Assembly (NCBI GenBank): GCA_003555185.1
Contig: PWFZ01000101.1
Span: 1-16,378, forward strand
DNA length: 16,378 nt
Direction: 5' to 3'
Origin: Balneolaceae bacterium
Lineage (GTDB): Bacteria > Bacteroidota > Rhodothermia > Balneolales > Balneolaceae
The position numbers and the translations under genes are program-made. The notes under the pieces were generated by a model. It saw nothing but the letters and a program-made list of their open reading frames with translations, ran no database searches and was not told the origin of the DNA. Positions 7,792 to 14,477 of this stretch are shown here, piece by piece (positions within the stretch are counted from its first letter, which is position 1; each line of letters opens with the position of its first letter).

Positions 7792-8979
7792 ATGGAATCA
7801 CCCGCTCTAAATAATGAATACAAACGTATTCTTGAACTGTCCGAATTCGATCTCGATTACTCCTCTCTCGATGAACATTTTAAAGAGTTAAGCAAACTTG
7901 CGGCCCGGGTTGCAGGCACTGAAATCTCTCTCGTTAATATTATTGACTCCTACACTCAGTGGACGGTTTCCAAACAGGGATTGGATCTTGAAACCATGCC
8001 GAGAGAAGACTCTGTTTGTCAATACACAATTATGGACGACAATCATTTAGAGATCAAGGATTTATCACAAGACGATCGGGTTAAAGATAAATTTTATGTA
8101 GCAGGAGAACCCCATCTGAAATATTATTTCGGTATACCATTAAAAACGAATGAAGGGAATAATATTGGCGCACTATGTGTGCTGGACACTGAAGAAAAAC
8201 AGCTATCTCCTGAAAAAGTAGAGCTGTTGAAAATCATTGCAAACGAAATTGTAACTCGGCTGGAATCAACTAAGCAGATGCATGTTCTGCAGACTCAAAT
8301 CAACAAGATGAAAGAAACTCATCGCAAAGTGAGCCATGATATTCGTGGTCCGTTAAGTGGTATTATTGGACTTTCTGAACTCATCAAAGAGCAGGGCAAA
8401 GAAAATAAGCTGGATGAGATCCTGGAAATGATGGATCTGATTAATAAAGGCGGCCAATCTATACTGGAACTGGCAGAAGAGATCTTAAATTCCTCCGACG
8501 AAGAGGAGCCGGCAGATAATGAGTTTAATCTGCAAACTTTTAAGCAAAAGCTGGGACAGCTTTACCTGCCGCAGGCAAAATCAAAAGATGTAAACTTCAA
8601 AGTAAGCATCTCAGATAAAAACGTGGATGTTCCCTTTCTTAAAAACAAGTTGATTCAGATCATTGGTAATTTAATTTCCAATGCCATTAAATTTACGCCT
8701 AAAGAGGGACAGGTTGATGTAGCCATGCTGCTCCAAACAAAAAACGAAGGAAATAAACTTCACATTCAGGTGAAAGATACCGGTATTGGAATTGATGAAA
8801 AGCAGCTCAAAATGATTCGATCAGGTAATAGTGAATCTACAAACGGCACATCAGGGGAAAGAGGGTTCGGTTTCGGGCTTTCGCTTGTTCAACACTTGAT
8901 TGATAATTTGAATGGAGAACTGAAGATTAAGACTGAGGTTGGGAAAGGAACAACTTTTGAGGTAGTACTGCCTGCCTAA
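7792..8979 (+). CDS. soluble GAF-domain sensor histidine kinase
   Basis: The protein has 395 residues and no membrane segment. Residues about 25-160 form a GAF domain with the pattern of bacterial GAF kinases (VAGTEISLVNIIDSYTQW; MPREDSVCQYTI; YYFGIPLKT; IGALCVLD). A short coiled linker (160-178) leads to the dimerisation and phosphorylation helix with His182 in KVSHDIRGPLSGIIGLSELI. The ATPase domain shows the N box IIGNLISNAIKFTP (290-303, Asn293 and Asn297), the G1 box DTGIGI (329-334) and the G2 box GFGFGLSLV (358-366). It should sense a cytoplasmic signal and phosphorylate a partner response regulator. No regulator gene is adjacent, so it is an orphan kinase. The GAF ligand is unknown. 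The gene stands alone between two copies of one palindrome. Confidence 0.92.
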   Translation: MESPALNNEYKRILELSEFDLDYSSLDEHFKELSKLAARVAGTEISLVNIIDSYTQWTVSKQGLDLETMPREDSVCQYTIMDDNHLEIKDLSQDDRVKDKFYVAGEPHLKYYFGIPLKTNEGNNIGALCVLDTEEKQLSPEKVELLKIIANEIVTRLESTKQMHVLQTQINKMKETHRKVSHDIRGPLSGIIGLSELIKEQGKENKLDEILEMMDLINKGGQSILELAEEILNSSDEEEPADNEFNLQTFKQKLGQLYLPQAKSKDVNFKVSISDKNVDVPFLKNKLIQIIGNLISNAIKFTPKEGQVDVAMLLQTKNEGNKLHIQVKDTGIGIDEKQLKMIRSGNSESTNGTSGERGFGFGLSLVQHLIDNLNGELKIKTEVGKGTTFEVVLPA

Positions 8980-8996
8980 ATAACGTGGAGACCTGA

Positions 8997-9030
8997 AGAC
9001 CTCACGGGTTTTTAAAAACCCGTGAGGTCT
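8997..9030. repeat. perfect 34-bp palindrome, CTCACGGG family, copy 2
   Basis: The 34 bases are their own reverse complement: 17-base arm AGACCTCACGGGTTTTT, then its complement, with no loop. It begins 18 bases after the kinase stop and includes the final codons and stop of egtD on the other strand. It could act as a shared terminator or mRNA end for the two convergent genes. Confidence 0.92.
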
Positions 9031-9968
9031 GTCTTTAACGACAAATAATGCACACTAAAATAATGCCTGTGATCCACCCATGTTTTTTCGATATCAAAGT
9101 ATTCTGATGCAAGTTCAGAAAATTCCTCGGTAGAATATTTGTATGAATTTTCGGTATGAATCGTTTCTCCTTTTTTCAGTAAAAAAATACGATCTCCAAC
9201 CCGCACTTCCTGATCTTTTCGGCTGATTAAATGCATCTCCACTCTTCCCTCATCATCATTGTAAATCGCTTTATGGCTGAAATTATCTAAATCAAAGCCC
9301 GCATCAAGCTCTCGGTTCAGCCTCCTTAGTACGTTCAGATTAAATTCAGCCGTTACTCCATTTTTATCGTTATAAGCCTTCTCAAGAATTTTCCGATCTT
9401 TTTTCCTGTCCACTCCAATCAATAATCCATCCCCGGAATCAATCATGGAAGCGACGGTTTTTAAGAAGGCTTTTGCTTCAGTTGGGATTAAGTTACCGAT
9501 TGTCGATCCCGGAAAATAGATTACAGTCTTTTTTGCGTCAGGGTTATCTGGAATCTCAAACGAACCGGTGTAATCCGCTGCAACCGGTTCAATAGTTAAA
9601 TCGGGGTATTCATTTCGTAATTTTTCCGACTCCGTCAGTAGAAATTCTTCTGAAATATCTACGGGAACGTAACCTGCCAATTTATTCAGATGTTCCAGCA
9701 ACATTCGTGTTTTCATACTGCTGCCGCTCCCAAGCTCCACAAGCTGAACGTTATCGCCCAGTAAGGCAACTATTTCGTAGATGCGGTTTTTTATGATTTC
9801 CACTTCTGCATCCGTGGGATAGTACTCCTCCTGTTGACAAATTAACTCAAAAAGCTCCGAACCCCGCTCATCATAGAAATATTTACTTGGTAATGATTTT
9901 TGTTCTTGGGAGAATCCCTCAATCACATCTGTAAATAGTTGTGGGTCAACGTTTTTTTCCTGAGTCAT
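9012..9968 (-). CDS. egtD: L-histidine N-alpha-methyltransferase (EgtD)
   Basis: EgtD transfers three methyl groups from S-adenosylmethionine to histidine, giving hercynine, the first step to ergothioneine. The protein has 318 residues, near the family norm. The N-terminal signature SLPSKYFYDERGSELFELI (25-43) followed by QQEEYYPTDAE (45-55) is characteristic. VELGSGSSMKT (77-87) is the SAM-binding loop and PGSTIGNL (153-160) holds Asn159. By position, Tyr49 or Tyr50, Asn159, Tyr199, Glu273 and Ser275 correspond to the histidine-binding residues described for mycobacterial EgtD; I matched these from memory. It is cytoplasmic and follows egtB on the same strand after a 382-base repeat-filled gap. 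The natural ending appears to be near FSVHYLSLK; the last residues, DLTGF and the stop, come from the palindrome at 8997-9030. Confidence 0.95.
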   Translation of the reverse strand: MTQEKNVDPQLFTDVIEGFSQEQKSLPSKYFYDERGSELFELICQQEEYYPTDAEVEIIKNRIYEIVALLGDNVQLVELGSGSSMKTRMLLEHLNKLAGYVPVDISEEFLLTESEKLRNEYPDLTIEPVAADYTGSFEIPDNPDAKKTVIYFPGSTIGNLIPTEAKAFLKTVASMIDSGDGLLIGVDRKKDRKILEKAYNDKNGVTAEFNLNVLRRLNRELDAGFDLDNFSHKAIYNDDEGRVEMHLISRKDQEVRVGDRIFLLKKGETIHTENSYKYSTEEFSELASEYFDIEKTWVDHRHYFSVHYLSLKTDLTGF

Positions 9969-10350
9969 CCTGCAATTTTCTGTTTGTTCATTAACATAAA
10001 TTAGAAAGTGGTATTCAGGTTTTTTCCAATAATCGGCAAATATAATTCATCTTCTAATCTGCAGATCAGCGATCTGTACTACGTAAAACAGGTCGCCGAC
10101 CTGTATGCCAAAAGTTTAGCAAACAACTAGAAAATGGTTTCGGATTTCTTCAATCATTAGTAAATAAAAATCATCAATCAAATCTGCAGATCAGCGATCT
10201 GCACTACGTAAAACAGGTCGCCGACCTGTATGCCAAAAGTTTAGCAAACAACTAGAAAATGGTTTCAGATTTTTTCAATCATTAGTAAATATAAGTCATC
10301 TATCAAATCTGCAGATCAGCGATCTGCACTACGTAAAACATCGCATACCC
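9969..10350. other. repeat-filled spacer between egtB and egtD
   Basis: This 382-base gap contains no credible gene. Bases 10056-10340, and probably a degenerate tail from about 10037, are the tandem repeat described separately. The remaining 9969-10036 is AT-rich and must hold any promoter dedicated to egtD; no full TAnnTTTG box is seen there. Confidence 0.7.
10056..10340. repeat. 125-bp tandem repeat, 2.3 copies, with paired palindromes
   Basis: Copy 1 spans 10056-10180, copy 2 spans 10181-10305 and partial copy 3 spans 10306-10340. Copies 1 and 2 differ at 6 of 125 positions by hand count. Each full unit carries two perfect short palindromes: CAGATCAGCGATCTG (10062-10076, 10187-10201, 10312-10326) and CAGGTCGCCGACCTG (10089-10103, 10214-10228). 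Copy 3 ends just before its second palindrome, 10 bases from the egtB stop. The 75-76 bases from the second palindrome of one unit to the first of the next are AT-rich and well conserved too. Confidence 0.93.
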
Positions 10351-11643
10351 TTATTTTGCCAATCGAATACCGGTAAACTGCCAGCGGTATTGAGGGTGGA
10401 AAAAGTTGCGGTACGTTCTTCTGTAATGAGATTTTGAAGTAGCACAGGAGCCGCCGCGCAGCACATACTGATTGCACATAAACTTACCGTTGTACTCACC
10501 CAATTTACCCGGAAAAGTCTGATATCCCGGATATGCGGCATACGAGCTTCTTGTCCATTGCCATAAATTTCCAAACATCTGCTGAAGTCCTTTTTTTTCC
10601 TGATCTGCAACCAGGGGATGAAAATTTTCTCCTTCCACAAAATCCCCCTCTACTTCCTGAGTTTCTGATGCCACCTCCCACTCATGTTCTGTGGGCAACC
10701 GATAACCGCACCATCGTGCAAATGCATCTGCTTCAAAATAGCTAACATGTGTTACCGGCTCATTAAGATTTACTTTTTTGATCCCGTTCAGCGTATAGTG
10801 AAACCAATCCCCATCTTTTTGAGTCCAGTATATCGGTGAATCCCACTTATCGTCAACGACAGCGGCGAACCCCTCATCAAGCCACCACTTTGGATCTTCG
10901 TATCCACCTGCCTCAATAAATGCAATGTATTCTCCATTGGTTACCAAACGATTCGCAAGTTCGAAATCATGGATATACGTTTTATGCCGGGGAAACTCAT
11001 TGTCATATCCAAAATCTCTTCCTTCATGCCCAATTTCATACACTCCTTCATTAAACCGTGTCCATCCCAATGTTGAAGGAGCTGAACCTTCCGGGAGTTC
11101 TTTGTTTTGATAAACCGGGTAAAGTGGATTTTGCGCAAACATATACTTCAAATCTGTCAACAAAAGCTCCTGATGCTGCTGCTCGTGATTCAGGCCGATC
11201 TCTATTACTTTCGCCCATTCGGTAAATTCTGCTTCAGATATTTGATCAATATATTGTTCAACATTTTCATTTACGTATCGCCGATAGTCAAATACTTCTT
11301 TTACCGTGGGCCGCGATAAGTTTCCTCTTTTATTACGGCAGTGAGGGTCACCTGTTTGTAAATAGTATGAATTAAACAGATAACTGTATTGAGGGTGCAT
11401 CGTCTCATAATCGGGCACGGCTTTCTCGAGAAAAAATGCCTCAAAAAACCAGCTGGTATGTGCAAGGTGCCATTTAACGGGGCTTGCATGTTTTGCAACC
11501 TGTATGATAAAATCCTCTGTTTCGAGAGGATTTGTTAATTTTTCTGTAAATGCCCGAATATCCCTGAATTTTTTTAGCAGATTAACCTTTGATAAACGTT
11601 CATCTCTTTTGTCAGCTATTATCTTCTCTGTTTGTATCTCCAT
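10351..11643 (-). CDS. egtB: ergothioneine biosynthesis sulfoxide synthase EgtB
   Basis: EgtB is a non-haem iron oxygenase joining a cysteine thiol to hercynine as a sulfoxide. The 430 residues fit the family. Residues about 20-175 form the DinB-like helical domain with the three iron-binding histidines: His62 in WHLAHTSWFFE (58-68), and His153 and His157 in GLNHEQQHQEL (150-160). Residues about 195-430 form the formylglycine-generating-enzyme-like (C-type lectin) domain, with FARWCGYRLPTEHEWE, GNLWQWT and the closing VLRGGSCATS, YRRTYRNFF and RWQFTGIRLAK. Tyr93-Tyr94 in NSYYLQTGD recalls the adjacent tyrosines reported, as I remember, in the Chloracidobacterium enzyme, which uses free cysteine. 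Lack of egtA and egtC nearby agrees with that. It is cytoplasmic and is the first gene of the pair, with egtD downstream. The C-terminus looks complete before the repeats begin. Confidence 0.95.
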   Translation of the reverse strand: MEIQTEKIIADKRDERLSKVNLLKKFRDIRAFTEKLTNPLETEDFIIQVAKHASPVKWHLAHTSWFFEAFFLEKAVPDYETMHPQYSYLFNSYYLQTGDPHCRNKRGNLSRPTVKEVFDYRRYVNENVEQYIDQISEAEFTEWAKVIEIGLNHEQQHQELLLTDLKYMFAQNPLYPVYQNKELPEGSAPSTLGWTRFNEGVYEIGHEGRDFGYDNEFPRHKTYIHDFELANRLVTNGEYIAFIEAGGYEDPKWWLDEGFAAVVDDKWDSPIYWTQKDGDWFHYTLNGIKKVNLNEPVTHVSYFEADAFARWCGYRLPTEHEWEVASETQEVEGDFVEGENFHPLVADQEKKGLQQMFGNLWQWTRSSYAAYPGYQTFPGKLGEYNGKFMCNQYVLRGGSCATSKSHYRRTYRNFFHPQYRWQFTGIRLAK

Positions 11644-11810
11644 ACTGTCAGTCTTAGTTAACTCTTTATGTTGTTAATTATACACAAGCTTGATGATTGT
11701 TGTTTATTAACACTTACAAAACATCATTTAGTTTCAATTGGATAACGCAGATTACTATTTCAGAAAAGATTTCAAAACGCTATACTCTTTCTACACTTTA
11801 ACGAATTGCT

Positions 11811-12170
11811 ATGCGCCCATTTTTAGGCATTTTTTTTCTTTGCTGGTTCATTTCACTGTTCCTGCCATGGTGGTCGGTACTCATTCCGGCACTTTTTTTG
11901 GGAGCCTGGCTTTTTGAAAAAAGCGCACAAGCTTTTATAGTCGGATTTACAGCTGCAGGAATGGCGTGGTTTGTACAAGCGCTCTATATTCATATAGCCA
12001 ACGATGCGATCCTCTCAACACGAATTGCAGAAACACTCAGCGTAGGCTCTCCATGGGTTCTGCTTCTGATCACTTTTATCATAGGTGGACTTTTGGGCGG
12101 ATTTGGAACGCTGCTGGGAGTTCAGAGTAAACATGTTCTTCGATCGACAGATAAACCTCAATCAACCTGA
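11811..12170 (+). CDS. small four-helix membrane protein, unknown function
   Basis: I do not recognise this 119-residue protein. It is strongly hydrophobic, with likely membrane segments near residues 2-19, 21-36, 41-61 and 79-103. A short hydrophilic stretch (62-78) contains ANDAILSTRIAETLSVG. The tail (104-119) is polar and basic. A glycine-rich GGLLGGFGTLLG (92-103) closes the last helix. It ends 20 bases before the AbgT-family transporter, so the two are probably co-transcribed. It could be an accessory subunit or simply a co-expressed membrane protein. Its start is the first ATG after the divergent spacer shared with egtB (11644-11810). Confidence 0.75.
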   Translation: MRPFLGIFFLCWFISLFLPWWSVLIPALFLGAWLFEKSAQAFIVGFTAAGMAWFVQALYIHIANDAILSTRIAETLSVGSPWVLLLITFIIGGLLGGFGTLLGVQSKHVLRSTDKPQST

Positions 12171-12190
12171 TGTAACCCTCTCTTGAATTT

Positions 12191-13882
12191 ATGAGTGAAT
12201 ACCCAAAAGTTGACGACCCCAATCCCCCCGGCCCAAAGCACAGAAAAACGCTCTTTACACGGTTTCTTGATTTTGTTGAGTGGCTGGGTAACCTGCTTCC
12301 ACATCCGGTAACATTATTTGCAATTTTTGCTTTCGGAGTAGTCTTACTCAGTGGACTTGCCGAATGGCTCGATTGGTCTGCCGCCGACCCACGTCCCGAA
12401 GGTTCTGCCGGACGAGCCCCCGATGGCATCATCAGACCGGTTAGCCTGTTAAATGCTGAAGGCCTTCGGATGATTGTTACAAATATGGTTCCCAACTTTA
12501 CCGGGTTTGCCCCATTGGGAGTGGTTTTAGTGGCGTTGCTGGGCGTTGGGGTTGCCGAACACTCCGGATTGATAAGTGCCTGTATTCGTGGAATCGTACT
12601 TAAAGCAGCATCATACAAGCCAAATGGTTCAGTAAGAAAAGGTATTCTGGGAGTGCCAAAACGTATCATCAACTTCTTTTTAACTCCAAAAAATCTTGTT
12701 ACCGTTGCCATCTGTTTTGCGGCGGTTATTTCTAACACTGCCTCGGAGATGGGGTACGTGGTTTTGGTTCCGCTTGCGGCCGTCATATTTCACTCTATGG
12801 GCCGTCATCCGATGGCCGGCCTTGCCTGTGCATTTGCCTGCGTTTCCGGCGGTTACAGTGCCAACCTATTGCTCGGAACGATTGATCCGCTATTAGCAGG
12901 ACTCACTCAAGAGGCGGCTCAGCTAATCGATCCCGAGTACACCGTGGTGGCTACGGCAAACTACTACTTTATGTTCGTGAGCACGTTTTTAATCACGGGA
13001 ATTGGCGCTTTTGTTACTCTTCGTATTGTTGAGCCAAAACTTGGCGAATACGACGAAAGCATGGCAATGGAAGACCTCTCCGATGAGACAACCATGGCGC
13101 CACTTACATCAAAAGAATTATATGCTCTGAAATGGACCGGAATTTCGGTTATCATCATGTTTGCCGTTCTCGCCATTACCATTGTACCGGAAAATGGAGT
13201 GCTTCGAAACCCTGAAACGGGCGATTGGAAAGATTCTCCTTTCTTACGTGGAATTGTAACCTTCATTTTTATCTGCTTTTTAATTCCCGGGTTCGTGTAC
13301 GGAAAATTAGTTGGGACAATGAAGGACGATCGTGATGTGATTGAGGGTATGTCGAAATCGATGGCGACACTGGGACTTTACATTGTAATCGTGTTTTTCG
13401 CTGCACAGTTTGTTGCCTATTTCGGATGGAGTAATCTGGGGCAAATATTCGCCGTAAAAGGTGCTGAGTTTTTACAGGATATGGGGGCCACAGGACCCAT
13501 AATCTTCGTTGGGTTCATTTTAGTTTCCGGCTCAGTAAATCTAATGCTTGGCTCCGCATCCGCCCAGTGGGCCGTAACAGCTCCCATTTTCGTACCTATG
13601 CTAATGTTAATCGGATACACCCCGGAGGTGATACAAGCCGCCTATAGAATTGGTGATTCAGTTACAAATATCATCACCCCAATGATGAGTTATTTCGGTT
13701 TAATTCTCGCCTTTGCCAATAAATACGACAGGGATCTGGGAATCGGGACAATTATCGCCATGATGCTCCCCTACAGCATCTTCTTTTTGATTGGCTGGCT
13801 CATCCTCTTTTTCACCATGGTGTTCGGCCTGGGAATCCCTGTGGGGCCCGGCGAAGAGATCTACTATATGATGGGTGAATAG
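12191..13882 (+). CDS. AbgT-family transporter
   Basis: The 563-residue protein carries the marks of the AbgT family. These are an N-terminal cytoplasmic stretch and first helix (LPHPVTLFAIFAFGVVLLSGLAEWL, from residue 36), the hairpin motif SNTASEMGYVVLVPLAAVIF (181-200) and SGGYSANLLLGTIDP (219-233). A second hairpin contains SGSVNLMLGSASAQWAVTAPIF, and the C-terminal part repeats the helical plan. E. coli AbgT imports p-aminobenzoyl-glutamate; crystal structures and assays of YdaH and MtrF point to drug and folate-breakdown-product export. Direction and substrate here are not readable. It is an inner-membrane protein and about 40-55 residues longer than E. coli AbgT, mostly in loops. It sits 20 bases after the small membrane protein gene. 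Its 3' end is partly duplicated (see the repeat at 13868-13900). Confidence 0.92.
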   Translation: MSEYPKVDDPNPPGPKHRKTLFTRFLDFVEWLGNLLPHPVTLFAIFAFGVVLLSGLAEWLDWSAADPRPEGSAGRAPDGIIRPVSLLNAEGLRMIVTNMVPNFTGFAPLGVVLVALLGVGVAEHSGLISACIRGIVLKAASYKPNGSVRKGILGVPKRIINFFLTPKNLVTVAICFAAVISNTASEMGYVVLVPLAAVIFHSMGRHPMAGLACAFACVSGGYSANLLLGTIDPLLAGLTQEAAQLIDPEYTVVATANYYFMFVSTFLITGIGAFVTLRIVEPKLGEYDESMAMEDLSDETTMAPLTSKELYALKWTGISVIIMFAVLAITIVPENGVLRNPETGDWKDSPFLRGIVTFIFICFLIPGFVYGKLVGTMKDDRDVIEGMSKSMATLGLYIVIVFFAAQFVAYFGWSNLGQIFAVKGAEFLQDMGATGPIIFVGFILVSGSVNLMLGSASAQWAVTAPIFVPMLMLIGYTPEVIQAAYRIGDSVTNIITPMMSYFGLILAFANKYDRDLGIGTIIAMMLPYSIFFLIGWLILFFTMVFGLGIPVGPGEEIYYMMGE

Positions 13883-13900
13883 AATGATGGGTTAATAGAA
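13868..13900. repeat. 16-bp tandem duplication at the transporter 3' end
   Basis: ATGATGGGTGAATAGAA (13868-13884) is followed at a 16-base period by ATGATGGGTTAATAGAA (13884-13900), with one mismatch. The first copy encodes the last residues and TAG stop; the second repeats that end, including an extra TAG, outside the gene. It looks like a slippage duplication. Confidence 0.8.
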
Positions 13901-13918
13901 ATTAACACTAATTGCGTC

Positions 13919-13940
13919 ATGCCGGACCCCGACCCGGCAT
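13919..13940. repeat. short palindrome, ATGCCGG family
   Basis: Arms ATGCCGG (13919-13925) and CCGGCAT (13934-13940) enclose an 8-base loop, ACCCCGAC. This pattern (CATGCCGGAC...CCGGCATC) resembles dispersed intergenic repeats known from many genomes. It lies 36 bases after the transporter stop and could mark its mRNA end. Confidence 0.65.
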
Positions 13941-13995
13941 CTCCTGGCATACAAAAAAGTGGTCTTATATTAGATTCGATTATGGGCACCTCCTG

Positions 13996-14082
13996 TTGCA
14001 GACTTTCAGCCTGCTTTGGGTTAGGCACACCTGTTGACTTGGGGCGGTGCCCCAAGCTGAGTTATTGAAGGCTTTCAGCCTT
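13996..14082 (+). repeat. 87-bp palindromic unit, left copy
   Basis: It starts with GACTTTCAGCCTGC near 14001, has a perfect central hairpin CTTGGGGC-GGT-GCCCCAAG (14038-14056) and ends in the palindrome AAGGCTTTCAGCCTT (14068-14082). The reverse complement of 14180-14266 matches it without gaps at 61 of 87 positions by hand count. Confidence 0.85.
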
Positions 14083-14179
14083 TTTTTGAAATGAATTGGT
14101 ACCGGTTACCCATACATAACTCAAGCCTTTTGTATTTCGGAGTTCATGGAAAACCGAGAAACACATTCGATGGCATTCC

Positions 14180-14266
14180 AAGGCTGAAAGCCTTTCCCAA
14201 CCTAGCCTGGGGCATCGCCCCAGGTTGTAAGCGCCAATCAAATCCATGCAGGCTGAAAGTCTACAA
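14180..14266 (-). repeat. 87-bp palindromic unit, right copy, inverted
   Basis: It opens with AAGGCTGAAAGCCTT (14180-14194), has the hairpin CCTGGGGC-ATC-GCCCCAGG (14206-14224) and ends with GCAGGCTGAAAGTCT (14248-14262). Relative to the left copy, the hairpin differs by a compensatory pair (T-A to C-G in the second stem position), which suggests that structure is kept. Confidence 0.85.
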
Positions 14267-14347
14267 TAGGTCAGACCTGTTTCTAAAAAAAACTGTGAGC
14301 AGACGGAGTTTTCTGGTTCATACAGGTATAGACAAAGCAAACTGAGA

Positions 14348-14461
14348 AACAGACAAACAGAACAACCGAGAAAGTGGGGGCGTGGATCCTGCCTGTATGT
14401 TAGCCTACTTTATCGGTTGAAAACCTGTCCGACTCCCGGCGGATTTCTCTGTTTGTCTGTT
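14348..14461. repeat. spaced inverted repeat upstream of the phhA stop
   Basis: The 14-base arms AACAGACAAACAGA (14348-14361) and TCTGTTTGTCTGTT (14448-14461) are perfect complements, 86 bases apart. The inner region contains no gene. Both arms could be termini of a small non-autonomous element. The right arm lies 16 bases from the phhA stop codon. Confidence 0.6.
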
Positions 14462-14477
14462 CTTCTGTTTAAATTCT

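Larger units (their letters stand above)
13883..14477. other. gene-free palindrome-rich region
   Basis: These 595 bases between the transporter and phhA hold no convincing gene. In order they contain the ATGCCGG palindrome (13919-13940), two related 87-base units in opposite orientation (13996-14082 and 14180-14266) around a 97-base spacer, an unexplained stretch at 14267-14347, and a spaced inverted repeat (14348-14461). A reading frame on the minus strand through 14062-14340 runs across the repeat units and has no family resemblance. Confidence 0.75.

Noticed and set aside
10056..10340. Possible CRISPR array
   Set aside because: The repeated unit is 125 bases with near-identical content throughout and no variable spacers; it is a tandem repeat.
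12079..12786. A 235-codon minus-strand frame opposite the AbgT transporter
   Set aside because: It is fully antisense to a strongly supported transporter gene, is Pro/Ser/Thr-rich with no recognisable motif, and follows from the codon use of the real gene.
14062..14340. A 92-codon minus-strand frame in the intergenic region
   Set aside because: It runs through both 87-bp repeat units and their hairpins and resembles no family; the repeats explain the open frame.
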